Assembly: GCF_905171765.1 (NCBI RefSeq) | Contig: NC_053389.1 | Location: forward strand, 782,384,772 to 782,448,771 | Source of the DNA: Bufo bufo | Lineage: Eukaryota; Chordata; Amphibia; Anura; Bufonidae | Reading direction: 5' to 3' | Length of the DNA stretch: 64,000 bases | Part shown: in pieces, positions 32,757 through 45,545 of the stretch | How positions within the stretch are numbered: position 1 is the stretch's first letter | How the letters are laid out: each line of letters starts with the position of its first letter | The notes under the pieces: generated by a model | The model's database searches: none | What the model saw: the letters and a program-made list of their open reading frames with translations, nothing else | What the model was told of the DNA's origin: nothing | Translations under genes and position numbers: made by a program

Positions 32757-34142
32757 TCATTGTCATATGTCAGACCATAATATCCGTGGTTGTCCATTCA
32801 CAGGAATGGTCAAGTAGCTTCAGAATGTAAGGATCATAGCATTGCAAGAGATTGATAACTTTGGAGTTTTCAACATCTCTTCTTTGTGACAGTTTATGGT
32901 CCATCCCACAAGCACCTAAGGGACTATGGTGTATTGCTGAACTGTGTGAGCCCTTACCTTTGTGAACCATTGATGGTTCCAGGTCATGGAGGCCCACCAG
33001 CGTGAAACCATTTGACCTGTCTCAATGACATCCTCATGATAACTAAAAGTTGGATGTTTCAAGTGCCTTTTCAGCATCTTTTGGAATAAAACAAAATTAC
33101 ATTTGTAGCATATGCACTGTAAACCCTGGAAGCTGGCAGATTAATAAGATTGCAGATAGTTTAACAAGTCCTGAATTTTATAAATAACCATGATTCTGAC
33201 AGGCAGGAGTGAACCTTGACTCCAGCAGCTGCACAACGCGAAGACGGTGCCTAAATCTGTCCATTTCAGCACCTTGTTTGAATCCTTCCTTCATTATATA
33301 AATCCCACGGCCCCGTTCTCCTTCTGTTCCTCTGTACTACAGCCCTGACAGGGCGGAAATCTCGGCAATTTCTGCTATCTGTCTGCTGGTATTTTTCCAC
33401 TTCCACAGATGCTCCAGCTGCACACTTTCACACATGGTAAGGGAATATATTAAATCCCTATGAGGGATATTACAGGCTCACTTTGCAAGATCAAAGGCAG
33501 AGGAGATGATGTTGTCTTGGAGCATAGGCTTGCCACAGCGTGGGAGCAGGTTAGTCGATCGAAGAGCTTACAATTTAAAGGCTTCAGAAAAGTCATCATA
33601 ATTTTAATACACCATGTGTATTACTGTATTATGTGCATTTTGCTTCTCCCTAGAATGGTCACTCAAAATTCGGATTTAGCCCCTTTAACAGTGTTTTTCT
33701 TTTCTTGAAGGGATGCATGGTGGTATATTTTGCCGCTTGCTCTGGGGTCTCTGAAGATAAGGGACACTTCCTTGGTTGGTTACTTGCTTGGTATCATCAC
33801 TTCAGCCTAGAAGAACTACATTGCAAACAAAAGAATGGGGAATTGACCCAAGGTCATAGAAAGCGGTGAAGAGGGAAACTGTCCTGACAACCTAGCACCA
33901 TAATGTGGAGGCTGATTTTTTAACCTCCATGTTCTGATATTGAAGATATGTGACTCCATAATAAGAGCTTCCCCCTTTGGCAATAAGTTTTTTTTTTCTG
34001 ATTTGCTCATCTCTCTGGTTCTGATTATATTAAAACTGCACCTACTTTTAGGACTCCATTTTTTTCTTATTGCTTGTGACAGTCAATAAAGTGGTAACAC
34101 ACACACAAATAACACAAGCATTCAACCTTACTGCATTATATA
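32757..34142. other. No supported gene
   Basis: No frame with recognisable domains. A chance-looking AG...GT bracketed stretch at 33411-33436 is discussed under rejected items. Confidence 0.5.
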
Positions 34143-35077
34143 CAGTACAGACCAAAAGTTTGGAAACACCTTCTCATTCAAAGAGTTTTCTTTATTTTCA
34201 TGACTATGAAAATTGTAGATTCACACTGAAGGCATCAAAACTATGAATTAACACATGTGGAATTATATACATAACAAACAAATGTGAAACAACTGAAAAT
34301 ATGTCATATTCTAGGTTCTTTAAAGTAGCCACCTTTTGCTTGGATTACTGCTTTGCACACTCTTGGCATTCTCTTGATGAGCTTCAAGAGGTAGTCCCCT
34401 GAAATGGTTTTCACTTCACAGGTGTGCCCTGTCAGGTTTAATAAGTGGGATTTCTTGCCTTATAAATGGGGTTGGGACCATCAGTTTCGTTGAGGAGAAG
34501 TCAGGTGGATACACAGCTGATAGTCCTACTGAATAGACTGTTAGAATTTGTATTATGGCAAGAAAAAAGCAGCTAAGTAAAGAAAAACGAGTGGCCATCA
34601 TTACTTTAAGAAATGAAGGTCAGTCAGCCGAAAAATTGGGAAAACTTTGAAAGTAAGGGCTATTTGACCATGAAGGAGAGTGATGGGGTGCTGCGCCAGA
34701 TGACCTGGCCTCCACAGTCACCGGACCTGAACCCAATCGAGATGGTTTGGGGTGAGCTGGACCGCAGAGTGAAGGCAAAAGGGCCAACAAGTGCTAAGCA
34801 TCTCTGGGAACTCCTTCAAGACTGTTGGAAGACCATTTCAGGGGACTACCTCTTGAAGCTCATCAAGAGAATGCCAAGAGTGTGCAAAGCAGTAATCAAA
34901 GCAAAAGGTGGCTACTTTGAAGAACCTAGAATATGACATATTTTCAGTTATTTCACACTTGTTTGTTATGTATATAATTCCACATGTGTTAATTCATAGT
35001 TTTGATGCCTTCATAGTCATGAAAATAAAGAAAACTCTTTGAATGAGAAGGTGTGTCCAAACTTTTGGTCTGTACTG
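34143..35077 (+). mobile_element. Internally deleted Tc1-like element
   Basis: Ends CAGTACAGACCAAAAGTTTGG and its inverse are flanked by TA (34141-34142, 35078-35079). At 935 bp it is much shorter than an autonomous copy. The left arm is an inverted copy not only of the right terminal sequence but also of about 80 bp of the transposase C-terminal coding region, giving arms of about 250 bp. Confidence 0.9.
34555..34936 (+). pseudogene. Tc1-like transposase with the core deleted
   Basis: The ATG at 34555 encodes the start of the helix-turn-helix region (MARKKQLSKEKRVAIITLRN) and stops at TGA 34648-34650. In another frame, homology resumes near 34660-34690 at the last catalytic block (WPPQSPDLNPIEMVW, carrying the E of DDE) and runs to TGA 34934-34936. 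The segment with both catalytic aspartates is gone, so this copy could move only with enzyme from elsewhere. The deletion junction lies around 34640-34660. Confidence 0.85.
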
Positions 35078-35527
35078 TACGTCAGGTATAAGTCAGATGA
35101 AGTTCTGAGGGCATCCCACAGTGTAATTGTGATCTGCGACCTGCACCCCAAGTTTAAATCCCAGCACAAAATGCATGGGAAGTCTCTGTAGCTTCAGGTA
35201 TCTGCTTCTCCTTCCCCTCTCAGCTCGATCATCACAGATCCAAGCCTGCTTGAACCAATGATGCCCTGTCAGCAATGATGCCCTGTCTTAGGGTGGGAAA
35301 AACCCCACCCATCATGTCTACAGGACAGGGCCCAGGAGAATGGGTAAAACACTGCCACCCATCATGTCTACAGAGACAAGGTCACTGATAATGTTGTGTC
35401 AGCAGGGCAGAGCCTAACAAGTCTTGCCACGCTTGATGTCAACGGGAATCAATACAGTGAAAAATATCACATGGCCACGATGGAGTGCAGGAAAACGGAG
35501 CATTATAGACAAACAATATGCTATAAT

Positions 35528-35815
35528 TAAGCAGTTGCAGAGAACTTGCTGTATAATCATCACAGCCCAAGCCTGGAAAAGAGTCACGGCTGTCTGAGAA
35601 AAGTCACGGTTATTCATGACCTCTTCTCTCTGCTCGCCTACTGATGATTGGTCATTTTTTTCCTTAGTTTTCTATTTAGGAGTAAGCTGAATCATCAGCA
35701 GGTGGAGAGTGAGAGAAGAAGCTAATGAATAACTTTGACTCTTGTCTGTCAGCTATGACTCTTTTCCACGTTCAGGCTGTGATACTTAGACAGCAAGTTC
35801 CCAGCAACCACTAAA
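35528..35815. repeat. Inverted repeat, arms about 120 bp
   Basis: GAGAACTTGCTGTATAATCA, GGAAAAGAGTCACGGCTG and GTTATTCATGACCTCTTCTC on the left are mirrored by GAAGAAGCTAATGAATAACT, CAGCTATGACTCTTTTCCAC and GACAGCAAGTTCCCAGCAAC on the right. The spacer is about 45 bp. No target duplication identified. Confidence 0.75.
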
Positions 35816-36389
35816 TCTTATCTCTCACACTAAAATCAGTGTGTCTGTCGCTGCTTTATGTCACTTTCATTTGGGCAGCATACAGTTGATGATAGGTTCA
35901 CTTGAAACTTTTGATCACTGGTTTTAATAATGCCTGTGCTGGGTCAGACTGTCTCACCAGTGGATCCCCTGATGGGCCCAAGCTCTGACAATAATGGACC
36001 CTAATAAAACAGGACCCATAAAATTCTATATACACAGAGGGTAGGCCCTCAGAATCATTTCCTCTGGTGGGCCCAATGGACTTCAGTCCAAAGCTGTGCC
36101 TATGGTATGATAGAGGGGGTCTACTGGGGAAACAATCAATGTCTGGAGATCCATCTGTCAGTCTTGTGGACCTAGAAAGGACTCTAGTCCAGAGCTACGG
36201 TATCTTTATACACAGCTACGTCAGTATGCTAATATATCCTAAGTATGCTAATATATCCTAAGTTTAAAAGAAGCAAAATCGTAATTCCACGCTGAGATAA
36301 AAAATATATGTATAAAAAGTAACATACAGTATTCAAGTAAACTCCGTTATTTAGTTTAAAATAACATTTCTTATGCTTTCTGGTTGCTT
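35816..36389. other. No gene seen
   Basis: Contains a short direct duplication (AGTATGCTAATATATCCTAA at about 36223 and 36242). Nothing else supported. Confidence 0.5.
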
Positions 36390-36639
36390 AAAGGGTCAGT
36401 GAGTTTTCACAAAACTTTTAATATGTCATAATGAATAAGAAGATAGAAGCGCTCACTGCAGGAGAGGAAGCAAGACAAGCCCATAGACTTCACATTGAGT
36501 CTGTCTTACTTCCTCTCCTGCAGCGAGGAGAGAGAACGCTTCTATCTCCTTCTTCTATGGGTTGGTCGGGGTCTTATCACTCTTACCCACACCAATCAAA
36601 ACTTTTGATATGTCTCTAAGAAAACTCAATGACCCTTTA
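36390..36639. mobile_element. Palindromic non-autonomous element, about 250 bp
   Basis: Ends AAAGGGTCAGTGAGTTTTC and GAAAACTCAATGACCCTTT are inverted copies. The inner arms (AGAAGCGCTCACTGCAGGAGAG / CTCTCCTGCAGCGAGGAGAG) continue the fold. Superfamily not assigned. Confidence 0.75.
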
Positions 36640-36999
36640 CGAGCAAAAACATGCATGTGTTAGTATTTCCATGTCCATGATAACATAAAGCAGAGACAAA
36701 GGCAATTGGTGATCATTTGATTTGGGGTGAAATTGCTCATCTCTTGTCATTAAGATCCAAGGAAGCCAAGGGTTCTTACATGGCCCGTTTATATACCTAA
36801 TAATAAGTGACAATTGATAATGTGGCATTGATAAAGTAAGAATGGTCAAACTGTTAGTACGATCATTTTTCCCTATAAGGTTAGCACATTAGCTATAGCA
36901 CATTCCGTTCACATGGCCGACAATCTTCTTTAGGTCCACATAAAAGATGTCAACAACTAATGAAGGTTTACGCGTCTGCACCCTCTACATCTTCTCCCT

Positions 37000-37550
37000 C
37001 ATTTCTGTCTACCAATCTACCCATGCTCTCCATTCTGCCAAGGACTAATGACTAACATCCACCATAATCCAAACCTCTCACTTCCGTCTTCAAGACTTCT
37101 CCCGAGTTGCACTATTTCTCTGGAATGTCCTGCCCCAAGGTTAATTTGTGCTACAACTTTTTAAGGTGGCCTATCACATCTTCTAATCTAACTCTTCTCC
37201 ATTCACCCCCCTTCAACATAATTTTTCTTAACTTGATTCATCATCTACCAGTGTCCACCAAACCCCATGTACCTAGAAGCACTACAGGTATCGGCTAGTG
37301 ATGGCTCATCCATCTTTATATCTACTCCCCTATTTTGTTAGGATGGCTGGATCATTGTACAAAACAAGCACTTTTTATCTTCTTTATCACCCATATCACC
37401 TCATAGATTGTAAGCTCTTAGAAGCAGGGCCCTCACTCCTCCTGTCTAAACTGTTGATGCGTTGTTGCTGTGTAATGTGAGATTTCATTTCTACATTAAC
37501 CCTATGGTTGTAAAGCGCTGTAGAACATGTTGGCACTGCAAAAATACAGA
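37000..37550 (+). repeat. Probable retroposon-like interspersed repeat
   Basis: C/T-rich start (CTCCCTCATTTCTGTCTACC) and an end resembling a common vertebrate repeat tail (GTAAAGCGCTGTAGAACATG then TTGGCACTGCAAAAATA). No reverse transcriptase. The family assignment is from memory of similar amphibian sequence and is tentative. Confidence 0.35.
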
Positions 37551-37553
37551 TTA

Positions 37554-37923
37554 GGGCTTGTTCACATCACCGTTATGGATTCTGTCAATGTTTTCCGCTA
37601 TAACATGGTTATAATGGAACATAACGGAATCCATAAGGCGGAAATCAAAACAGAAGCCTTTAAGAGGTATTCTGTTTTAATCCATCATAATAGAAGTCTA
37701 TGGCCAAGCAAAACGGATCCGTCTGGTTTCCGTTATGCAGGACTGGACTCCTGCATAATGGAAACCAGGACAAATCCGTTATGCTGCCCATAGACTTTTA
37801 TTATGAAGGATCAAAATGGAATGCCTCTTAAAGGCTTCCGTTTTGACTTCCGTTTTATGGATTGCGTTATTTTACATTATAACCATGTTAAACGGAAACC
37901 ATAACGGTGATGTGAACAAGCCC
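37554..37923. mobile_element. Harbinger-like foldback MITE
   Basis: Ends GGGCTTGTTCACATCACCGT and its inverse are flanked by TTA on both sides (37551-37553, 37924-37926), matching the 3-bp TWA duplications of PIF/Harbinger. The whole 370 bp folds on itself around 37740 (CTGGTTTCCGTTATGCAGGA / TCCTGCATAATGGAAACCAG). Confidence 0.8.
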
Positions 37924-38169
37924 TTACTATTATTATCTGTCTGCAGATTAGTGGCCATATTTACATGGGGCAATAATCCAGGACACTCTTTCTCCAATAA
38001 TTGTTTGGCTGGTCATCACTCACGTAACAGGACCTTTAGTCATTAAAGAGGTTAAAGAATTTGTACATTTTGCCATATATGATGGATTCTCAGATATGTT
38101 GCCTTAGCCCACACAACGGATATCAATCACACCTTACGACTTTCAAGGAAGTTAATTACATTTTAGAAC

Positions 38170-39401
38170 TAGAGATGAGCGAAGTTTTGTAAAATTTGAT
38201 TCAGCTGCTTCGCTGAATAAAAATTAATAAAAATCAGCTTTGTGACAAATTACTTCGTCACAAAGTGCATTTTTTTGTAAGTAGCGGGTGCAATGACAGG
38301 GAGCGGCGATTGCAGCACTCCCCGTCATTGTACCCCTGAGATACCACTTTCATACATGATATAAATTAAAAAGTGTAAAATAAGATAAAAAAAATAATAA
38401 TGATACTTACCTGAGCCATTTGCTCGCAACATGCCTGAAGCCGCCATCTTGATTTAAGGTCTGACGCAAAATCTTCAATCAAGATGGCAGCGGGCAGCTC
38501 ATCATGAGCAAATGGATCAGTAAGTATTACCGTATTTTTCGCTTTATAAGGCACACTTTTCCCCCCCAAAAGGGGGGGGGGGGGAAATGGCAGTGCGTCT
38601 TATAACGTAAATACTAGTGAGCGCTTCCATTATGGAAGTGCTCAATAGTATGCATTAGGTGCCGGGAGCGGGGTGTTCAAGTGCTGCGAGCGCTTCTGGT
38701 ACTCACCCTACCTGGTCTTCCTTCTTGGGGCCGGCGCTGCACTGTCCTGACGTAGTGCACACACTATGACCTGACGCTGCATGCACTCAGGTGACAGTGC
38801 AGCACGGGCTGGAGAAGACCTTGGAGCATGACTGTTGTCGGAGATGGAGAGGAGCCGCGGCGCAGGAAAGGTAAGAGGAGTTTTTTATTTTATTCTGATC
38901 TGAGGTCTGATTGTTCTGGCAAGGAACTCTGGGGGGTCTGACATTGAGGGCTGATCTGAGGTCTGATGGGGGGGTCTAACAACGAGGGCTGATGTGAGGT
39001 CTGATGGGGGGGTCTGACAGCGAGGGCTGATCTGAGGTCTGATGGGGGGTTTGACAACGAGGGCTGATCTGAGGTCTGATGGGGGTCTGACAATGAGGGC
39101 TGATAAGGTCTGATGGGGGTCTGACATTGAGGACTGATATGGGGGTCTGATGTGATATCCTGATATGGAGGTCTGATGTGATGTCCTGATATGGAGGTCT
39201 GATCCAATGTCCTGATATTTTTGGGGGTCTGATCTGAGGTCTGCTGAAAATATTCAGTTTTTTATTATTCTCCTCTAAAACCTGTGGTGCGTCTTATCAT
39301 CAAGTGCTTTTTATAAAAGAAAAAAATACTTTTTTTTTTTTTTTACACTATTTTAGATTAAATCGATTTGCTTATTGTGGACTTCGATTCGCTCATCACT
39401 A
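38170..39401. mobile_element. hAT-type non-autonomous element with nested repeat
   Basis: TAGAGATGAGCGAAGTTTTG at 38170 and GATTCGCTCATCACTA ending at 39401 are inverted ends. The flanks TTTAGAAC and TTCATAAC match at six of eight positions. A second repeat (about 38528-39330, GTATTTTTCGCTTTATAAG to its loose inverse) lies inside. Confidence 0.65.
38895..39240. repeat. Minisatellite, unit about 40 bp
   Basis: Repeated GGGGTCTGACAACGAGGG and CTGATCTGAGGTCTGATG blocks, about eight degenerate copies. Open frames on the minus strand (SDLRSALVV-type peptides) result from periodicity. Confidence 0.85.
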
Positions 39402-41859
39402 TTCATAACATACAGAAGCAATGTGAAGGTAAGTGCGTTATTAGTGGTTCCAATACCAGAATATAAGACGCGTATGATATTATTGTGACATTTCACAGCC
39501 TGCAGTCGGAGTGACTGAGATGGGTTTCATTTCCTCACCAGAGCGGTAAACACGATTAGGAGATGACTTTCCTATGATTGACGAGACAGTTCTACTGGCG
39601 ATAAAGTAGGAAGATTTGAACCTTTTCATTGCCTGTGGGCCGGAGAATCCTTGGATTTCAGTAAACTTCAGAAGCTTTTTTTTTCCGCTGCAGTGCATTG
39701 AATATTCCTGTCTTCTTCCTCCTCGCCTTCGTGTTTTATCTCCTTGAAGAAGCAGCTGCCACCAACAGCTTTGTTTTCCGAGTTAGATCCCAGCCATGCC
39801 ATTTAAATCAAATTAACAAACATGTTTATTTATTATGGTCTGCAGCGGAGCGCCTACGTGGCAGGCAGCACTTGTTTGCTGCGGACTATTCATTCCCAGG
39901 TCCCTCTGCAGACAAAAGATACAAAAGATATAAAAACAACCTGCACTATGGGATTCTGAAATGAAAATCAGTTAAAGGTTTATTCTTCTGTTGTTATCCA
40001 GGTTCTGTTACTTTCTGCTCCTATGTTCTTCATCTGATTCATTGCTAAAGAGGAACTCTGGTAAACAGTCGAGTCGTATCCCATTATTCATTAAGGGGCA
40101 CATCAATGTCCATTTTGAATCATTTTGGCACCCCTATGCTGTGCATACAGGACAACTCCAGAATAAAAGATTGCCTAACAATAGGCACCAGGGAAGGACA
40201 CCAGATCTTCATGCTGCTCACTTTATGGCAGAATGGGAAATTTGCACTAATATGCACAAACAGCACTTATGCTTTTTATATGGACCTGTAGTACTCCAGA
40301 ACTGGGTGTACTACATTTGTAAATAGTTATATGCTTCTGGCAGTTTGTTCTGGCAAGGAATGGTTGGCAAAGGTTGGCAACGAACAGGGCTAACCCCTGT
40401 TCCTCTTCTCTTGGTAGGAGTGGTCTGGTCCTGCTTCCTGCCTGGAGGGGGAGTGCCTATCCAGAGAAAGTGTGGAGAGGAAGCACAAGTCAGAGCTCCT
40501 GCTCCTGGAAAATATTCTACACTCCACTTATTATGCCTCAAGTGAAGCCTTGAGAAGCTAGACGCTTGAGTCAACTGCTACAACAAACATTAAAGACAAT
40601 GCTGCAAGGTGAGGGATTACAGCCAAGACACCCACCCATCACCTAGAACTTTACTTGGCCACCAACACCTAACTGCTAAATTGCTGTCATCCAACCTGCC
40701 TCCAATCTCCTTGCTGGTGCCAGAGAAGATTTTCACTTAAAGTCTGCTGCTACTGAATGTCAGTTCTACGTTGCACTTAGTAAAAAGACATTGTTACATT
40801 CAATACTGGACTCATTCTTCAATACTACATCTCCACTGCACCAATCCCTACACCGTGACACAACATTTCAACAGGGCCACTACCACTCCCATCCTCCGCA
40901 CCAGCTCTTCCGGGGCTCTCTGCAGACCAACTGACTTAGCATTGGAATTTGTTTTATTAGGTAAGCTCATAATGCAACCTGCACACAGGTGTGGATTTTG
41001 CTACGTTTCCACAAGAGAACCAGTGTCAAAATCGCCATGAGTCACATGTGGATTCTGTCACAAATTTGAATGCGGATTTGCCCCGGATTTCATTCTTTGA
41101 ATTGCAAAAGGTGAAATCCACTTTGAAAACTCATCATCAGCACTTGAGTAGTGCAGATCTCAGTGGGTACAGCCTCCTAAAATCAACCACCCAGGCGCTG
41201 ATGAAGTGTTTCAGGACCAGGCACCCGAGCAGTGCATATACCCAGTTATGTCAAACAGGCAATAAGGGGAGTGGCTACAGGGGGGAGAGGAGGTGGTTAA
41301 GTAGTGCTCTGAGGGGCAAGGCCAGCCTCCCAGTGCTCCTTGCCCCTTATTTCCATAAGAATATATATGGTATTATTTAACATAAAATCCAATCAAACCA
41401 AAAGTTTCCCATATCAATCTCTTAAAGTCGTTTTCTGAGATTTCATTTTTTTATAAAAAATGCAAAGATACAGGTACCTGACAGGTTGAAGCCAGTGAAT
41501 CGCTGCTGAAGTCACATGAATGATTGATGTGGCATCATTGCTGTGGGACAAGCGGGGATGAGTTTAACAGAAGCTAGGGCTGTTGTATCAGTCTTGGGAC
41601 ATTTATAGGATGAGTAATTTTTGACATTTTATTTAGGTTCCTGCCCATTTTTATAAAAAAAAAAGAAAAAAAAAACTTTTGTCGTTTTTTTTCACCTTGC
41701 TGCTTCTTGCCCAAAATATCACGTTGGGGCCATTGCATAGTAACAGAGTGAATCCGGCTTCTTTGATACACTTTCTCTGCTTGAGTCTATGGGGTTCTAG
41801 GTCTCACACATATGGAAAGGACACTGCGGACAATTAGACTGGTACCTGGTGATTATTCA
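39402..41859. other. No supported gene
   Basis: Mixed-composition sequence. Frames up to about 129 codons exist (for example 40991-41380) but none shows a recognisable domain, conserved motif or splice context. A poly-A run near 41658-41676 is the only simple repeat of note. Confidence 0.45.
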
Positions 41860-42031
41860 AGGGTACCTTCACACGTGGCAAATTTTGTTACAGAAATTTC
41901 TGCAACTGAAAATCAGTTCCATTCACCTGCAATGTGCATGTGCTGAAATAATACCTTCGAGATAAATGGAAGTGATTTTCAGTCGCAGAAATTTCTGCAG
42001 AAAAATCTGCAATGTGTGAAGGCATCTTTCT
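41860..42031. mobile_element. Small Harbinger-like MITE
   Basis: Ends AAGGGTACCTTCACACGTGG and (inverted) AAAGATGCCTTCACACATT, with inner arms GAAATTTCTGCAACTGAAAA / TTTTCAGTCGCAGAAATTTC. The end style resembles the element at 44230. The target duplication is not clear. Confidence 0.6.
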
Positions 42032-44226
42032 AATGAAGAGGACAGTTCTACCTGATGGTATACCTATGGTCCTTGAATTATTTAGGAGACCAATGAGGGA
42101 AGGATAATCACACTGCTCTCCCAGCAAGCATAGATGGTACCGACACTAGCTGCCCATGTGAAGCTGTGCCGAGGCATTATCGGAATTGATAATTGAGGAA
42201 GGGAAAGCAGAGTAAAATCTAAAATTCAAGATGACGTCTGATCAGAGGCAGGGAAGTGATGTACATAAAAGAAGGTGAATGTTCACCATGTATTATGTTA
42301 TTTTAGGTCCAAACTTCTGTGAATATTAACCTTTTAATATATCTCTTGGACTGTCAAAACTTAAATTCTTCTGTTTCACTTCCCACTTCCATTAAGTGAA
42401 AATTCAGACTGCCGGCAGCCACCACTAGATGGCGATTCAGAGCATACTGCATAATCTTTTATCATTTAGTGTATGAACGGTATGCAGTAAGCTCCACCTA
42501 CTGGTGACTGCCCTGTGCCATTTATTTACGGTGCTGGTGGTCAGTACCTAATGTGAAACCATCTAATTTTATGGCACTAGGCTCAGGCATTTACCTGAAC
42601 CGTCAGCCACAGGTGTCAGCTGTAACTCAGCCATTTAGCCTCCTAGATGCCGAAATTAATAACTGAGGCATCTAGGGGGTTAGACAGAGGGAGGGTCTTC
42701 CCTCTGTGACCCCATCGTCTCCCTTGCAACTCTATAATGAGTTGCCAATGCGTCTCTATGGCTTCTGGGGACCTAATAAATGCCCCCAGGTCTGTTATCT
42801 TTGTACTCCTAGTAGGATGTCTGTCAATATTCATTTACAGGCATAATACACTGCAATACAATAGTTTGCAGTGAATTGTAGAAGCAACGACTGCGTGGTC
42901 AAATCTCATAGCGGAACTAAAAAAAATGGTTAAAAAAAATCATTACATTTTTTGAAAAAAATTTAAATTGCAAGCATAAAATTATTTTTATTCTGGTGTA
43001 TTATGGCTAAAAATAAAAACCTAGATATTTGTTATCCCTGCGTTCATAAAAGACCCATACTATAAAATAGTCATATTTATAGCTGGTTATCCTGAATGGT
43101 AAACGCCAACAATTTCTGTGTTTCTTGCCTCCCAAATCAGAAAGAAAAGTTATCAAAAGATCGTGAAGGTCATTTATTTTGTCCTCCTACACCAGAACTG
43201 GTGTAAAAAAGCCGCAAACCACTGGTTTGCAATTTTTTTAACACGTGTTCACTTAAATTTAGGCACATGCAGCATTTCTACCGCCACCTTTGCCATTGGG
43301 GAGTGGCGCGGGTAGGTTGGCGCATAGCAGAAGCGGGCCATCAGCCCCAGAAAATTTTCTTTCCTGGCATAAATGATGATTGAATTTTACTAGAGCTTCA
43401 AGCTAGACGCACAAACTAGTAGATGATGTACAGTACCTGAGAGCAGGGTGACTACAAAGGGTTGATCATTATATTGTCATTTGGTTAATTGAAATGTTTT
43501 TACTTATTTTGTCCAAATACTCACCCCTAGTCAGTAGAGAAAGTTTAGCCTAGCTGTTTTACTGAGAGGACACGTCTGCTTTCTTCTCAGTCTTAGGCCT
43601 GTATCTCACAGAGCCATCATCTCTGACACATTTACAGTTATCCAAATTAGTTCCTCGGCTGAAGCTAAGTCAGAATAAAGAGAGAAGTGCAGCATAAAGA
43701 ATAAGCCAAGTTATACAGCCAGCCTGTCAGTACAGCAGAGTGAGAGAAAAATATAGCAGAGTTTAGTTTGCCTGCCAGTTTAGTGCTAAAGCCTGCTGGA
43801 ACCAAGACAAAGGCTGAAACTGTTTGGAGAAAACTTATTCAAGTAAAGCTGCCATTGAACTTCACATCAAGGTCTGGACTCAAGTTATTCTTTTATCCCT
43901 CAATTATTCCCCCTATTTATTGCTTCAGAGCCAAAGCCTGGGGTCCAGCCGTATCTAGGTAGGAGCACCGTGACACACATAAAGAGACATTTAGGGCGCA
44001 CTATACCGCTCGGCATTCCTACACCTGGGACGCTCGATATAGAGGGCCCTGGGGGGAGGCGCCCATTGCAGACACAAAACTGCTGCAAGCAGCGTTTTTT
44101 GTGTGTTGCATGGGAAACTGAACATTCCGGATCTGGCACCGAAAACCATGTAAGTTAGTGGTGCTGGATTCGTTTTTTTCGGACATGTTCATTTTCAATA
44201 TAATATAACAGATGCAGCTGGTTGTC
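42032..44226. other. No supported gene
   Basis: No recognisable coding frame. A possible degenerate repeat lies at about 43170-43390 (CACCAGAACTGGTGTAAAAA ... GGCATAAATGATGA). Confidence 0.45.
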
Positions 44227-44229
44227 TTA

Positions 44230-44725
44230 GGGTACTTTCACACTTGCGGCAGAGGATTCCGTCAAAACGTATGCAAACCAATGGCATTTGTCAGACGGAT
44301 CAGGATCCTGATCCGTCTGACAAATGAATTGAAATGCCGCATCCGTCTCTCATGTGTCAATCGGAAAAATGGATCCGGCATGTATTTTTTTAAAAAAAAT
44401 TGCAGTCTGAGCATGCGCAGACGGCAATGCTGGATCCATTTTGCCGAAACACTCGGGGCCGGATCATGGCATTAATGTATGTGAATGTATGTCATTGCAG
44501 CAAGTGTTCCTGAATTTTGGACGGAGATAAAACCTCATCATGCTGCGGTATTATCTCTGTCCTGAAAAGTCAAAAAGACTGAACTGAAGACATTCTGATG
44601 CATCCTGAACAGATTGCTCTCCATTCAGAATTCATTAGGATAAAACTAATCAGTTATTTTCCGGTATTAAGCCCCTAGGACGGAACTCAATGCTGGAAAA
44701 GAATAACGCTAGTGTGAAAGAACCT
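44230..44725. mobile_element. Harbinger-like MITE
   Basis: Ends GGGTACTTTCACACTTGCG and (inverted) AGGTTCTTTCACACTAGCG are bounded by TTA (44227-44229, 44726-44728). It contains an internal palindrome (GACGGATCAGGATCCTGATC...). No transposase. Confidence 0.7.
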
Positions 44726-44728
44726 TTA

Positions 44729-45136
44729 TTCTAACGGATGCATTTTGCTGTGGTTTTGAGATCCCATGCAGGATCTGAAAACCGGAAAGCAAAAACGCAG
44801 ATATGAAAGTAGCCTTACCAACATAATTGTCATAGAAACTGCTGATACACCGCCTGTCAGCCAAATGCCACCTGAGCTATACATCAATGATCAGCTGGCC
44901 ATACACATTCAATAGCTGTAAGCCTAACACTACTTAGGACAACTGCTAGGTTCCCAAATGGCATTTATTATGTATAGGAAGTTAATACAAGTCACTTACT
45001 AATGTATTGTGATTGTCCATATTGCCTCCTTTGCTGGCTGCATTAATTTTTTTCATCACATTATACACTGCTTGTTTCCATGGTTATGACCACCCTGCAA
45101 TCCACCAGGGGTGGTCGTGCTTGCACACTATAGAAA
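44729..45136. other. No gene seen
   Basis: Unassigned sequence between two repeats. Confidence 0.5.
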
Positions 45137-45545
45137 ATACTGATGATCTATCCTCAGGTTAGGTCATCAGTATCTGATCAGTGGATCCTACACCAGACAC
45201 CCCCTCCGATCAAGAGGGTACTGGCGCTTTCAGTAGCGCAGTGACCTTCTCTCAGCTTTTCCTAGGCCAGTGATGACATATTCATCGGTCACGTGGCCTA
45301 GTCGCAGCTCAACCCCACAGAAGTGAATGGGGCTGAGCCGTGATACCAAGCACAGCCGCTATACAATGTACAGCCCTGTGCTTGGTAAGGATTGGGGAAG
45401 GCCGGGACAGTCACAGGAGTGCCTGTGACTTCTCAAACAGCTGATCGGCGGGTGTCTAGGGTGTCGGACCCCACCAATCAGATACTGATGACCTATCCAG
45501 AGGATAGGCCATCAGTATAAAAACCTCGGAAAACCCTTTTAAGGA
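45137..45545. repeat. Dispersed palindromic repeat, copy 4 (most complete)
   Basis: GATGATCTATCCTCAGGTTA at the left is mirrored by GATGACCTATCCAGAGGATA at the right. The interior contains GTGGCCTAGTCGCAGCTC, GTGAATGGGGCTGAGC, CACAGCCGCTATACAATG and CAAACAGCTGATCGGCGG, shared with copies at 13191 and 15997. About 400 bp; class unknown. Confidence 0.7.

Noticed and set aside
33411..33436. Possible 26-nt exon bracketed by a pyrimidine-rich stretch ending in AG and followed by GTAAGG
   Set aside because: Such short AG...GT bracketed stretches occur by chance. No adjoining exon, domain or conserved frame supports a host gene here.
38885..39207. Minus-strand repeat-peptide frames (SDLRSALVV-like)
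   Set aside because: Produced by the roughly 40-bp minisatellite; no sign of a real gene.
39698..39964. Frame with a hydrophobic start resembling a signal peptide
   Set aside because: The start is not an ATG, the rest has no recognisable domain, and no splice or promoter context was visible.
40991..41380. 129-codon open frame
   Set aside because: No motif, low-information composition, and no similarity I recognise; consistent with chance in moderately GC-rich sequence.
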